Positions 39,364 through 52,696 are shown, counted from the stretch's first letter. The stretch is 64,000 nt of DNA from Globodera rostochiensis (GCA_018350325.1 JAEVLN010000015.1:950008-1014007); one strand, 5' to 3'. Made by a program: numbers and translations. The notes: generated by a model from the sequence alone, not told the origin.

Positions 39364-41075
39364 CGAATGACGTCCCCCTGGGGGATGAATTGTTTACAAA
39401 AAATAATAAAAGTACAAAATCCTAATCCCACTGCTCCAAAATTAACAATAAAAGCATTCACTTCCAATTCTTTTTTTTCCATTCCATCGCGACCGCCCCG
39501 ACCAATTGGGATTTGGATTAACTTTCGTTTTTGCGCGAGCGAAGGCTGAGGAGAGTTTACCGATACGACAGACAGTTTATTTGTATTGCATTGGGACGAA
39601 AGCTTTCTGCCCGACTTTCTTTCATTGGTCCTCAAAATGCGAACGAAAGAATTTGTTGGCCAAAAATGTTCAAAGATTTGGGGACGCCTTTCTGCCTGCT
39701 CCAAACAAAGCTTCTTTCAAAATTGCCTTAACTCGTCCATTTTTTGTCAGTTCCACTGCTCATTGTCTCATTTCCTCATCATCTCCTTAGTGTTTATTCT
39801 TCAGAAATTGGATTATTTGCATAAATGGCCAGAATGGATGAATCCCCCGGGGCGCTCTCTCCCCCATCCAATTGGGGGGGGGGGATGGAATTGCCTTTCC
39901 CATAAGTTTATTCTTTTACTCCTGGCCAAATTGGCCATCCGGCAGATTAAACTCGAGTGCTAGTTGGGGCTAAGGACGCCGGGGGGGAGGGGGTGCGGAC
40001 GATTAGCCATCCGAATGAGTGGAAATGATGAGGTTGAGAGTGACGCTGCTGCAGATGGTAAGGAGCTGGGGAAGGGTGGGGCTAATGACCGTCAAACAAC
40101 AAAAAGCTCAATCCGCTTATCCGGGGAGAGCGGTGGACAAAAACTCTGGAAAATGCCTTTACCCCCCCCCCCCCCCGACTCCCACAAATGTGTTTGGTCC
40201 TTGTCACTTGGCCAGATTCCGTCATTCATTATGAGCTATCTAACGACATATGCGATGGGCCGGAACGAAATGGGTGGTAATTACCGCAAATTTGTGTAAG
40301 GATGAGCAGCAACAGCGAAAGGAATGGACGGAACATCGCCGGAGGGGAGGCGCGGGACCGAAAACACAGACGAAGGAAGCGCTTGGGACGGCGAGAAGGA
40401 GGGGAATAATGAATAGATGACGACGATTTCTGGACGAAAGTGAATTGGGGGGGGGGGGGGGGAGGAGATTTATGGGGGCACGCTTTGGAGGCGGGGCGAG
40501 CAAAGATGTTTTGGGTTGGGGCTTATTTGTTAGGGAGGCGGGGGGGGGGGGGAGGTCCCCGGATTGGCCAGCCTTGTCCAAAGAGCAGCAAAATTTAACT
40601 AAAAAGGGGGGTTTGTTTAAGTGCAAATCACACTGTTTTCGGGGGTTGAAGCCGACTGTTTTGAAGGTGCTCCAGAGGTTTTCGTGAAGTCCCTCACCCA
40701 TCCATTCCCGTGTCGTGTACTCCCCCCCCCCTCCTCCTCCTTTTTCTTCCTTGTGCCCCACACTTTTTTGTTTTGTTTTATTCACACCAACAATGAATGC
40801 CCGACCATTGCTTCTAGTGCTGGTGGGTGGTGACCATGGTGAGAATGGGATATTGCACTGCTTTAGCTGGATTTTACATAAACATTTCGCAAAGAAAAGG
40901 TTGAAGAAGCAAAGTTTATAAGTATAAATATTAAAAGTTATTATGAATTGGAAACAAAAGAAATATGGGACAAACGAGAAACATCAATATGAAAAAATAA
41001 TGAAGAAAAGGCAATAAGAAAAGCAACAAAAAAAAAGTCCGCCAAAAGTTACAACACATCGGCCGAGCCGAACAA
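39364..41075. other. Gene-free, homopolymer-rich region
   Basis: No supported gene is seen in these 1.7 kb. They probably contain the missing 5' exon and promoter of the immunoglobulin gene. They are unusually rich in G or C runs: 11 G at 39,874, 15 C at 40,162, 16 G at 40,447, 13 G at 40,540 and 10 C at 40,722. Open frames across the runs are proline- or glycine-rich and look like composition artefacts. A hydrophobic minus-strand stretch near 40,390 (FIIPLLLAVPSASFV) resembles a signal peptide but has no suitable ATG. Confidence 0.5.
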
Positions 41076-44000
41076 TCACAGGGCCAACACCACGTAACTG
41101 GACGACCAGTAGACGGGCCGAAACGGTGCAATTTGTTGGCCGCCGCCGCCCCCTCTCCCCTCCTCCAAAATGCGATGGCACAACGACGGCCGGCCTCTGT
41201 TGGCCGTGTCCTGTTCATCCCACATCGCCAAATACGAACATGCCGACCTGCCATGCCCCATATATTACCATTATACATGCACATGCACACAATGACTCAC
41301 TTTGGATGCGCTTCGATGCATTGCGGTGGCTGAAGCACGTAAAATTGAATGCCCACGGATTGCAGAGAAAGATGCACCTTTTAAATTTGCGCAACTTTAA
41401 ATATGGATTTTTTATTGAGTCACTTCGTCGAGGGGTTTCCTGCTGTACAAGGAGTACACCAGCAGTGTTCTGTTCCTGTTCAAAGGAAGCGGCCAGTTCA
41501 AGGTTGTTGCAACACAAAACAACAGCAACAATACCTGACTTCTTCGCTCTCATAATGCGGATGGTTGAAAATTGGACGGAGCGTGGACAGCTTCACATTG
41601 GCCATCTTCAAACAGTAATTGTTGAGCAGCAATTGATAAAAAAACAACAAGTCGTCCAACTTACCAGTGCCATTGTCCCAGCAAACACGGCATCTGAAAG
41701 TGTAAACTTTTGAGCTAAACACCACCAACAGCCAACCGACTTTTTTTGGTGTTTTTGTCGATCCAATGAAACAGGCGCTCTTGTTCAGGGTTGTTGTATT
41801 CGCCCTGTATTTGAAGCTGTTCCCGCACATTTGTCCACCCCCGACTGGTCATTCCGGCAAGCAAAAGGGCAGCCAAAATGAGGCGAAAAGGAGCAAGACG
41901 AGCACCAAGCAAATCCTGGAGAACACACCAAAAATAGGAAAGGGTAGCCGACTGACTGTACCCCCCTAACCAACCCGGTTCACAGTCCATGAACAGAGCA
42001 GGCAAAGCTGAGGGGTGGCGAACAATTTCAGCCGCATCACCACTAAGGCCATCACGCAAAAACATCCGAGTTGCATGGCGTTGTATAGCATCTGAAAGAC
42101 CCTAAGAGATGCCATTTTAAAACAAAAACCTATGTTTGAACAACACCATAAAATCCGATTCAAACCCATGCCCACCTCAACATGCGCTTTTCCGTCATGA
42201 TTTTTCGAAACATTTCGCCAATTCCCCGACAGAATCTCCGTTTTGAACAACGCGTTGATTAACAGCAAAATGGACAGAGCTCCAAGTGGCAATAGCCATG
42301 TGTTCGTCAGTTTTCGAATTGTCTGAAATTTTTAAAAATTACCGCCCATCTCAAAACCGAAGTCCGGTCCACCCCCGCCCCCCAACTTCAAAATCCAAAA
42401 AATCAAATTCGGGCGCGCATGTGTAAAGCCGGGTGTGGAAAGTGTGCGAATCCGTGAATTTGGCGAAGAGCAGATCAGCCACCTAAATGCTTTTTTTGCC
42501 ATTTCTACACCACCATTTAAGCGTTGTTTTTTACGTGATTGTCCGCTGTGATGTTGAACAGTCGTTGAAGCAGTAGCTTGGTTCCAATGGTTCCGCTAGC
42601 ATAAAGGACAAGATGGGCGAGGGAAAAGAGGGGGAGAGGGGAAAGCCGAAGTAGTAGGGGTCGGACGAGCAGAATCAACTGAAGATGGTGAATTTATGTC
42701 CCAGGATTTTAACCTCCTTCAACAATTTCTACAGTAAAAATGCCTTAAAATGCCAACTTTAATGGAGAAGAGGGAAGTGAAGAAAAGGGAGTTGAGCAGC
42801 ATAACGTTGCCGAACAGGAGGCCCAACGAAAGCAAGAAGGACAGCTAATCAAAAGGGGGGCAAGGGAATTGGTGGGAAGGGAACTTTCGTTTTTACCGTA
42901 AAGAGTCGCCACAGCGAAGAAAGCAACAACAACGGGACAAAGCCAAGTGAATAAGCGAACAGAAGCTAAAAAGAAAATTGAAATTGGTGCAGTTCACAAT
43001 AATGCAAAAAGCGTTTACGGAGCCGAGTTGAGTGCCGACGATGAACGGACTCAACTTCAGTGAGGGCAGAAGGTTATGCGTTATATGAGCGAGTTCAGGG
43101 GGACTTTCACCTGCCAAAACACACAGAAAGCGGTGGTGAAGAAGGTGAAAGCGATTGCTGCAAAACGGCTAAGACGACCCGACCTAACAGAAAAAAGTTT
43201 TTGAAATATGTGTTCAAATTTGGACAATTCACATACTTAAGAATGTGCGTCAGAAGCACAATTTGGGCGACAAACATTGGGTAGGCGAACGATTCTCTGA
43301 GCGGCGGCGTCCATTGCACGCGCGTGGCCTCGCCTCAACAATTTACAAATTTATATGAGGAAGGGGGGGGGGAGAAGTACAAGAAGTATTTGTACAGCAC
43401 CAACCCTGGTTAAAAATGAATGCTGAAGCAGCCATCAGTCCGCCAGTGTAACCGCTGAAGAGAAAGAAACCGTTCACTTTTGACACTTTTCAGTCACACC
43501 GCCGGGGAAGAACCTGAAGATGGTTCCCCCAATGAAAATGGAGGGCAAAACGCTCCCGGCGACGGCAAATACCGAACGGACGTAAAAATAGTGTGAATTG
43601 CCAAGGCCTTAATGTTTTTGTGCAATTTCAACAAATGTTCGGCATGAATCACTAACCTTCGCAGCTTTCAATTGGCGACAAATCAGCGCCTCTATTTACT
43701 CTCCAACATTCTGAAAAACGACGACAAAAATACTTTCAATGAATAGTCATCACCGGGGGGCCTACCCTGATCGTTCAGTTCAAAATATTTGGTTACGCTT
43801 TTGTAGCATCTGAACGCCAACGCAACCAGCACCTAAATGCGTTCAGATGAATGTTATTTAAATTCAATAAAATGAAAGACCCTGTCAGAAAGCCTTCGAG
43901 TGGACTCTCTCTCAAAATTTATCTCCATTTTTAAAAAGCAAAACTTTCTCTAAAACAGCCAATCCCTTTGGAACATAATCATTTTCCCCCGACGGGCAAC

Positions 44001-44400
44001 AATCGACAAAACCTCGGAGTAAAGGTTGAACCGTTGCAACGTGTTGATTGAGTGGCCATATTCCGTAACATTGTCTTTTAACAAATGATTTTGCCAAGTT
44101 GAGAAATCGGACGAGATCAGCGTTTTGTAAAAAGAAAAGTAAAGTCCCTAAAATTTACCAGGAATTTATCCCAACAGAAATTGCAACATTCAACCATTTC
44201 AGTGCGATATGTCATCTCGCGCTCCGCGTCGGACAAATGCGAGAAAAATCGTGAGTTCTCGAACAGATGGAAAAGGTACTTCCCATAGCCAACCCAAAGT
44301 GCAATCGCTATAAGATGACGACGAATGACAAAAAAAAAGGGACAATCCAAGAAAAACCGGTGAGGACGACAAGCGATCGACGGGTTCGGACGGAGATCAT
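41076..44400 (-). CDS. dpy-19: DPY-19 family C-mannosyltransferase
   Basis: DPY-19 proteins are ER-membrane glycosyltransferases (GT-C fold) that attach mannose to tryptophans in thrombospondin repeats. The gene is split into many short exons. Exon 1 (ATG at 44,400) gives MISVRTRRSLVVLT. Then come ALWVGYGKYLFHLFENSRFF and SHLSDAEREMTYRTEM, the lumenal catalytic-loop motif. MQWTPPLRESFAYPMFVAQI (about 43,290) is a family signature. Several membrane exons lead to MALVVMRLKLFATPQLCLL (about 42,030). The C-terminal lumenal part includes EQERLFHWIDKNTK, VKLSTLRPIFNHPHYESEEV, TLLVYSLYSRKPLDEV, QFYVLQPPQCIEAHPK, MWDEQDTANRGRPSLCHRIL and PFRPVYWSSSYVVLAL. The stop is at 41,076. It begins 178 bp after rpl-23 ends, on the same strand. 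Confidence 0.93.
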
Positions 44401-44578
44401 TTCATTCAGCAAAAGCTTTGCCCCAACCAAACTGAACAACTGTTAAAACACTGCTAACATTATCGTGGAACACAGCACAATATTCGATGCAGCCTTTTTA
44501 CATAACAATAAAAGGCCTTTTTCAAATAACATTTTTGCTTCCAAAATAACACAATGTCAACAAAACAACAGAGCCAAA

Positions 44579-45192
<614 letters not shown>

Positions 45193-45390
45193 TGTATTGG
45201 AGCAGTTTTAATAGATTTAATGTAAATGCTAAATTACACTTTTAAGTACATACCAATTTAATAATTTTTTGAGCAAATCTGGACTGGTTAAGAGAAAATT
45301 ATACATTTTGAGCACTGCATACGACGGCGCTTGATTTTTACTACAAATTTTGAAGAAAAAAGACAACAATTTGCCCTAAATCTCGACTAC

Positions 45391-45886
45391 CTAAATTTAG
45401 CGGTACACCTCGATTCGGCGCGCACGATTCGGCGCGCACGTTTCGGCGCGCACGATTCGGCGCGGCACGATTCGGCGCCGACAAGTTTTTCGTTATAACT
45501 TAGTTCAAAGTCAACTAAACCAAACATACTTGGTATCATTCGAAAGCTCTTAGTATGCTGAACCTTTATCAAGCTAAAGCTAACCGATTTGTCTTTCCAA
45601 AAAAAAGTTATAGTTTAAAATCTTTGAAAATTTCCATTTTTCGTGCCAACTTTTAGTTATGGTGCCATAACTTTTTTTTGGAAAGACAAATCGGTTAGCT
45701 TTAGCTTGATAAAGGTTCAGCATACTAAGAGCTTTCGAATGATACCAAGTATGTTTGGTTTAGTTGACTTTGAACTAAGTTATAACGAAAAACTTGTCGG
45801 CGCCGAATCGTGCCGCGCCGAATCGTGCGCGCCGAAACGTGCGCGCCGAATCGTGCGCGCCGAATCGTGGTGCTCCGTAAATTTAG
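45391..45886. mobile_element. Foldback/MITE-like inverted-repeat element
   Basis: Two arms of about 220 bp (about 45,391-45,610 and 45,667-45,886) are near-perfect reverse complements around a loop of about 55 bp. Both ends start with CTAAATTTA, then CGG(T/A)GCACC-like sequence, then four to five copies of a 14-bp unit based on ACGATTCGGCGCGC. The interior is AT-rich and carries a mirrored short reading frame on each strand, as expected from symmetry; neither looks like a gene. There is no transposase. This fits a non-autonomous foldback or MITE element. A target-site duplication is not clear. It sits in the promoter shared by rpl-23 and spastin. Confidence 0.75.
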
Positions 45887-46089
45887 TAATAAAAAAATGC
45901 GATATTTATTTTCTAAGATTTAAGACTAATTCAAGATTTCGCTTCAATAAATAATTATTTGGGAAGAAAATCCTCGCCTCAAAAATCCTCATAAAAACAT
46001 CGAGGTAAACACCTTTTTTGTTAGTTAACCATTAGAAAGCTATTGTCTTTATATTTGCGAAACTGCCATTTGAGATTCTCAGTTTTTCG

Positions 46090-46209
46090 AATAGCGTATC
46101 TTGATTTCGTCCAACCTTTTGTTAGTTTAAATAGCGTATCTTGATTTCGTCCAACCTTTTGTTAGTTTAAATAGCGTATCTTGATTTCGTCCAACCTTTT
46201 GTTAGTTTA
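46090..46209. repeat. 40-bp tandem repeat, three copies
   Basis: The unit begins AATAGCGTATCTTGATTTCG and is repeated three times without change (ATAGCGTATC at 46,091, 46,131 and 46,171). It lies about 100 bp before the spastin start codon, between it and the foldback element. Confidence 0.95.
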
Positions 46210-46307
46210 ATGCTTAGATATAGATTGAGCTTTCTAATTATACCATTAATTTTTTTGTTATTTGAGAAAAGTTGCTTATTTGACCGAATTGACGTCTAAA
46301 TCTGGAA

Positions 46308-47512
46308 ATGGTAAAACCAGCGAACAGAAGCCGCAGCCAATCTTCGTCCCCAGCGGTAATTCCTATCTTGGCATCATTCGCAACTTATTTATTTGATTTT
46401 AGCGTCCACAAAAACCCAAAGAAGTGGTACTCGCGGGGCTGCACGACAACCAGCTCGGAGAGGAGATCTTTGGCACAATTCTTAAATCTGGCGACACATT
46501 CTTCGATGAGATTCAAGGGAACCGCATTGCAAAGAGCACATTGGACTACGCGGTAGTTCTGCCTCTGCTCAAGCCGCGACTCTTCACAGGCCTTCGGGCG
46601 CCGCCAAAAGCGATTCTTCTCTTCGGACCTCCAGGAAACGGAAAGACATTACTTGTAAGTAGTAGAAAATTGTGCGGGATTAATAAAAATTTTAGGCTCG
46701 AGCGACAGCTACTGAAGCCCACGCCACTTTTTTTGCGATTTCTGCAGCAGACATAGTCAGCAAATGGTTTGGAGACGGCGAGCGACGAGTGAGGACATTA
46801 TTTCATATGGCAAGCAACGCTGCACCATCCATCATATTTATCGGTACTGATTAAATAAATAAAATGTAAAAGTAATAATAGTAAAATTCAGACGAGGTGG
46901 ACTCTCTACTTTCTGAGCGCGGCCATGAAGGCCATGAAGCGAGCAAACGCATCACTTTGGAATTTCTCAGCCAGATGGAGGGGTGCAACGCCAAAAGCGA
47001 ACGTGTGTTAGTGCTCGCTGCGACTAACCGACCGCAGGACCTGGATGGAGCATCAATCAGACGCTTCAGCATGAGAATTTACGTGGACCTACCTGGCCAC
47101 CGATCGCGCACTCGGATGATCAAAGACACATTTAAACTGGATCGTGATACCAAAGTCAACATCACAAAGGACGAATTCATGTAAAATTTCCGTGTTTGAT
47201 TGCGCTCTTAAACAGTGTCCCTTTCTTGCGTTTTTCAGCTCAATTGGCAAGGAAACAAAGCGGTATTCGTTCTCGGACCTCAGACACCTTTGCGAGGAAG
47301 CTTCCAGGGCTCCTGTACATGATGCGCGACGCGAGAATCCGAGCCTTGTTGGCGTTTCTTTACCGGCCGATCTTAGGGCAGTGACACACGACGATTTGAA
47401 AGCAGCCCTTCGCGTTGTCCGAGCGTCTGTGAAGGAAGAAGACATTTCCGCACTGGACAAATGGGCTGCGAAGTACGCCGTGCTAGAAGAGAAGGAAGAG
47501 ACTAATGATTAG
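46308..47512 (+). CDS. spas-1: Spastin-like microtubule-severing AAA ATPase
   Basis: A meiotic-clade AAA ATPase close to spastin, which severs microtubules with ATP hydrolysis. Exon 1 encodes a short basic Ser-rich start ([16 protein letters not shown]). Exon 2 runs from [20 protein letters not shown] to [20 protein letters not shown] and [14 protein letters not shown] (Walker A). Exon 3 has [20 protein letters not shown] (pore loop KWFGDGE) and PSIIFI, which joins [20 protein letters not shown] (Walker B). [19 protein letters not shown] (sensor 1) and [15 protein letters not shown] (arginine fingers) follow. The C-terminal part, [18 protein letters not shown] and [20 protein letters not shown], is more divergent than the core. 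No MIT or membrane hairpin is visible, so the protein is short, near 330 residues, as in some invertebrate isoforms; fidgetin-like proteins are an alternative. Confidence 0.82.
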
Positions 47513-48366
47513 ATGGGGAATTGCAGAGGATCAAATTTTTTATTGGCACGTTTCGGAAAAAAGTGATTTGTGTAATATTTACCCTATATGTATGTGTTGA
47601 TTCTCGATATTTGTGCCTTTTGTTGTGTATTGTATTGTATTTATGGAATCGTTTGGACGGATTAAAATGATTCATATTTCTCTTATCATTTCATCAATTG
47701 TAAGTGATTTTGTGTTAAATGCCTTCCAAAAAGGGCAACACTTCAAAACTGAACAAGCAAATAGAAATTCAAACAAAACCAAAAACGGATCGCATGGTCA
47801 GTCGCAATTTCTCTCTCCTCCACCCCATCATTTTATGAGCCCATCCACAACTTTCAAACCGTCCATGGCGGATGTTTACAGCTTCACATCCGCTTTATGG
47901 GCAGGGGCAGGTCGATTGTGCAAGTCCCCCCCCCCCCTCCCCTCAATTCCCTTCCGTTCACACTTCGACGATGCCGATTGTAATGTTATTTGAGGCTATC
48001 ATTAGAAGACAAATGTCTATTGTTTTGATTTGTGGTTGTCATCGGAAGCTTAAAGACGAGTAGATTTTCACACCGTTGTGGATTTGTGTCAATTTTGGAG
48101 TCTTGCAGATTTGCAATGTATATTTGGGTCAAATTATATAATGGACACGTTGGATGGTTGCTGAAAGGCCGCGTAGCGTCCCTTCACCCTCGTGACAGTG
48201 TTTTTGAACTCGACATGAGGAATTGCAAACATGAGATTTATTTACTCGCCTACAGTATTTACAACTCGGCATGGGGAACCAGATCAAAGTGTCTTGAGGT
48301 AGAAACTCATTGAAGGCAAAAACGCGAGTTTAAATGGAAAGACAAAGGAATACAAAAATATCAATT
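47513..48366. other. Convergent spacer
   Basis: These 854 bp lie between the converging spastin and phosphatase genes. They hold a 12-base C run at 47,926 and several short frames with no recognisable content. No gene is supported. Confidence 0.5.
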
Positions 48367-50496
48367 TCAGAACTTTGTCCATACTTCGTTGATTGGTCTG
48401 AGAAAGATGCAAATAAGCGTTAGGTTGTCCGACGAGCCAGCAGATTTTGCTTTGTTCACAATAAACTCAGCGAGAAGTTCAAAATCTAAAACCAAAAAAA
48501 AAACATCGGCAAATATGACAAACGACATTTTGCACAAATCATTGCCTTGTGGAGGATGGCTCCTTATGAATTCGAGACACAATTCAAAAATTTCCTCCTC
48601 TTCAAAACTGTCCCAAACACCGTCAGTGGCCAAGAAAAGGACGTGGTCCCCAGCAGAGAGCTCCACCCGTTTTGTGTCCGGTACCGAACTGACCATAGGC
48701 TAACAATGTGAAGGAAAGGGTTTTTTGTTGTTGTTGTAAATTAGCATAGAGAAGAAAAGCACCTTCGCCTGAATGTCGCCGAGCGAGCGCGAAAGGTTCA
48801 GCACACCGTTCAGCCGAGGAACGCCATGGATCGAGACGACCATTCCTCCCGCCTCCTCAATTCTTTTCATTTCCTCCTACAGGGAATGAATGAACATGAA
48901 AATTGTCCGTTGATGACCTTCGACTTGTTATGCAAAACTCTGGGATACCTGATCCTCAGGCTTGTGTGGTATGGAAAGCGTCTCCACCCCCGCATTTCTG
49001 AGCACTCCTTAAAAACCACCATGTTAATAAACAAAAATCTTTCTCCCGTTTCTTGACCCCCTCTAAATCCATAGCAATTATTTATTATAAATGCAAACTG
49101 AAACGCAACCGACCGACCGATTGAACTGTCACCACACCAAGCCAAAAAGGCTGCACATGCGCCCTTCAAATAAACACAGCTGACAGTCGTGCCGCTTTTG
49201 ATCTTCTACAAAAAGAATTGGTGCATTTTGTTGGCACATTTCACGCCAGCCACGACCTCACTCTTGCACTTTTCCGTTATGCGTTTGTCAAGACGTTCGA
49301 ACGCAATGCTCAGCACTTCTTCAACATCGTCACTTGTTTCCTCTAAAGAATCGAAAAGACATTCGGCCAAGTGGGCGCTGGCGTAGGTCGCACCTATTTT
49401 TGAGTATCAGACTGATCAAGCAGACAGTAAAGGACGAAAAATGAGTGCAATTGCGACAACATTGAGAAAAAAAAACTCACATTCTGCTCCATTATGGCCA
49501 TCGAAAACAGCGAAAAAAGCGTCCTCACGAGTTGCATTTTGATGAGACACCTTCACAAAATTTGGCTCAACCACCGCCAATGATGGCTAAAAAATTTGGA
49601 ATAACAATAATATTTTTAATTATTTTCCAAAAGAATTTTCAGTGCGATAAACTGAATGTAAATTAACAACAACAACAAAAAAAAAACAACAACCAAAATG
49701 AGATGACGGTCTTCCATTTTGGGCTTCCGATTTTTTTGGTAACAAAAAGACACCGGAAGAGCCGCCTCCCACTCGTCCAGAAGAGCTAAAAATGATTCAT
49801 TTTTACACAAATTTCGAAATGCTCAAAACAAACGGGGCAATTTGTGCGCTCCGTCCACAATTTTTTTCAAATATTGCGCGAAACATTCTCTCAGCTCTCT
49901 GCACCAATTGGACGCGTCAATTATTTGGTTGTCTAATTATTCATTTTACGAGTCTCTCAAATTCAAATAGGACAACACCTACCGGATAAAGAATCCCGAC
50001 CAGTATGTAATTTTTCCGCGAAAATATCCACAAAATCATAAGCCAAAATGTATGCTGACCAATGCGGTAATTTGCTATAAATAAATGTCAATAAATAGCA
50101 ACAAAAAAATGGATTTGATTCTTTCTTTAAAAGCGATTTAAAAACCGAAAGAACGCTCACCTGTGAACCATTTTTTCAACTAGCAATGAAACTGCGTCGC
50201 CTAAAATTTAGAAATGAGCTTTATTTATGAAACTCTTTTTTTTTAAATGATGGAACACTATAAAAACAAAGCAATGAAACTTAGAAATTAGCCTTTTTAT
50301 GAAACTTTTTGTTTTTAAAATGATGGCACACTGAATATAAAGACAAAACAAATAATAAATAACCTCTTGCGTCACGTGTGCTCGTCAGTGTAAAAGGGAT
50401 TAGGCTTCGAGATTGGATTGGTGGCGATGCATCCGGTGATGAAAACGCGGCAAGACAATTTTGGATAAGCTCCCTCAATGTATCTTTACATTCCAT
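48367..50496 (-). CDS. PP2C phosphatase, PPM1F/FEM-2-like
   Basis: A metal-dependent Ser/Thr phosphatase with an N-terminal extension, as in human PPM1E/F and C. elegans FEM-2. The N-terminal exons (MECKDTLRELIQNCLAAF, LPHWSAYILAYDFVDIFAEK, NWCRELRECFAQYLKKI) match no other PP2C class I know. The PP2C core follows: RKPKMEDRHLI, AFFAVFDGHNGAEC, LKGACAAFLAWCGDSS, GVETLSIPHKPEDQ, EEAGGMVVSIHGVPRLNGVL, NLSRSLGDIQAK, LFLATDGVWDSFEEEEIFEL and AKSAGSSDNLTLICIFLR. The four metal-binding acidic positions (MED, FDG, ATDG, SSDN) are intact, with N replacing the second G in DGHGG. TTTTTGCAG directly before the ATG at 50,496 could be a trans-splice acceptor or mark a missing 5' exon. FEM-2 itself is plausible, not proven. 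Confidence 0.8.
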
Positions 50497-50918
50497 CTGC
50501 AAAAACAGAAATAATTGGAACGCTAATTGCTTATTTTGGTGCCCGAAGGGCCGGCCAGACCGAATTTCAGAGTTGTACAGAAAAAAATAGGGCTAAAACC
50601 CTAAAAATCGCAGACCCACTTTTTCCTATGTATTAAGCTTGGCTTCGAAATTCAAAGGACAAAAAAGGAATAAAAAGATTTATTGGTGTTATGTTTTATG
50701 CCAATGAATTTAACAATTCGCTTTTCATTTTTTTCCGATACCACCGACCGACCACCTGTTTCTAATGTGCCTCTTCTTTCCCCATATCAAACAGAGCTAC
50801 TGGGACCGCCATTTATTTATTAGAATTTTGTAGCCACAAATTAGTGTTTATGAGTGCAATTAAAATTCGTCAACAATCAAAACGACAGCAGTGACATTTT
50901 TAAGACACATCGCATAAA
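50497..50918. promoter_or_regulatory. Divergent promoter region, phosphatase / usp-46
   Basis: These 422 bp separate the two start codons and should carry both promoters. No TATA box or other element stands out. Confidence 0.4.
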
Positions 50919-52696
50919 ATGGTATTAACGCAAATACCTCTAGCTTCAAGTTAAACAAGTCTTGTGTATTTAGGGGGCCACTACATCGTCACAACTTGAG
51001 AAAGAACTCAGTTCTGACCAGGTGTTTGCGAATGAGCATTTTTATGGCCTCATAAATGTGAGTAATGAATGCCCTTGCCTGCCACTAAAATATGCATTGA
51101 TTTTTCATTTTAGTTTGGCAACACTTGCTATGCCAACTCGGTGATTCAAGCCTTGTATTTCTGCAAACAGTTCAGAGAGAGGATTTTGGCCTACAAACAA
51201 AGCCACAAAAAATCGGGTTATTCTTTTATATAATAATGCATTTTTGACCATTCTAATTACAACAAATTACAATTCACAGGCATGCAGCGTGATAATTTGC
51301 TCACTTGTCTGGCGGATTTGTTTTCAAACATTTCGAGTCAGAAGCGAAGGGTCGGGACAATCGCTCCGAAACGATTTGTCACAAAGTTGAAGCGAGAAAA
51401 TGGTGTGTTTGGTTTTGATAAGCATTTGGGTTTTTTGAAATTGAGTCCTTTTATTGTTAAGAATTGTTCGACAATTTATTGCAACAAGATGCACACGAAT
51501 TTTTCAATTATTTGTTGAACGCAATATCCGAAGTGTTAATGGAGGAGAAGAAGAAGGAGCAATTGGGCGGCAATTTAAAAAATGCCAATAGCACAACGTT
51601 GGGCAATAAACGGTCCTTTGCCACAAACGCAAGAAACCAAGCGGATTTGTCCGCAAGGCAACCGATGGGGTTGGTTTTTTGTTTGTTTTTTTTGAATGGT
51701 CTTAAAACCTTTATAATTGTTTTTTTGAAATGCCCCCCCCCCCGACGGCTGTCTGTTCGAGTCCATTTGTTTTTTATTTTTTATTATGTTTTAATCTAGA
51801 TTCAATAAATTTAGAAGCTCTGACCTCGCCGGTCAAGATTTGACGTGGATCCAGGAAATTTTCCAAGGGACGCTTACGAACGAGACGAAATGTTTGAACT
51901 GTGAGACAGTCAGCAGCAAAGACGAGGACTTTTTGGATTTGAGCGTTGACATTGAGCAGGTTTCCTGACACTGACGAGTCGACAAAAGTCGCCACTTTTG
52001 GTTTTCAGAATGTTTCCATAAGCCATTGCTTGAGGAACTTTTCCAACATGGAAACTTTGTCCGGTGATCAGAAATATTTGTGCGAAATGTGTGGCAGTAA
52101 ACATGTAATCCGTACATATGCCTTTGTGGCCCCAAATCGCTTCAATGCCATTTAAGGAGGCACAGAAGAGGATGCGCATTCGCAAGTTGCCCCAACTGCT
52201 TGCCCTACACCTGAAGCGGTTCAAATACGTGGAACAGCTGAACCGGCACACCAAATTGTCCTACAGAGTGTTGTTCCCGATGGAGCTTCGGTTGCCGAAC
52301 GTGGTAAGCTTTGTGTGTTTGTTGCAGTTTTGTCGCGAGGTGTTACAGCATTTGAAGAATAAAAACAAATTGTTTTAGAAGGACGCTTCTGCGCACAGTG
52401 ACCACATTTACGATTTGGTCGCTGTTGTGGTCCATTGCGGCTCAACCCCAAACAGAGGCCACTACATAACGCTGGTCAAATCGCACGCGTATTGGCTGAT
52501 CTTCGACGACGACATTGTCGATGTAACGGAGTCGACTTTTTTTTTTTCAAGCTAAAAATAACAATTCACATTCATTAAGAAGCTTGACGAGTCGTCCATC
52601 GAGGACTTTTTCGGGCTTTCGGACAGCAACGCTCAAAAGAATTCCGAATCTGCATACATTCTGTTTTACCAGCAGAGGGCAACCACTTCCCGTTGA
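50919..52696 (+). CDS. usp-46: Ubiquitin carboxyl-terminal hydrolase USP12/46
   Basis: This deubiquitinase removes ubiquitin from targets such as glutamate receptors (USP-46 in C. elegans) and works with WD-repeat partners. Exon 1 appears to be only the ATG, joined to [20 protein letters not shown], which lines up with human MGTNASALEKDIGPEQ. Motifs follow in order: [20 protein letters not shown] with the catalytic Cys; [86 protein letters not shown], the second half of the zinc-binding Cys pairs; [40 protein letters not shown] with the catalytic His; and [11 protein letters not shown]. It stops at 52,696 after [14 protein letters not shown]. All catalytic residues are present. Confidence 0.95.

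Noticed and set aside
39079..39549. Plus-strand open frame of 156 residues
   Set aside because: It is antisense to the Ig1 exon, which has the recognisable domain.
40240..40785. Minus-strand Pro-rich open frame of 181 residues
   Set aside because: It crosses homopolymer runs and has no family motif; the reading is probably kept open by composition.
41126..41713. Plus-strand open frame of 195 residues
   Set aside because: It is antisense to C-terminal dpy-19 exons that match the family closely.
45387..45954. Mirrored open frames on both strands of the foldback element
   Set aside because: They are identical because the arms are inverted copies; the sequence has no protein-like conservation.
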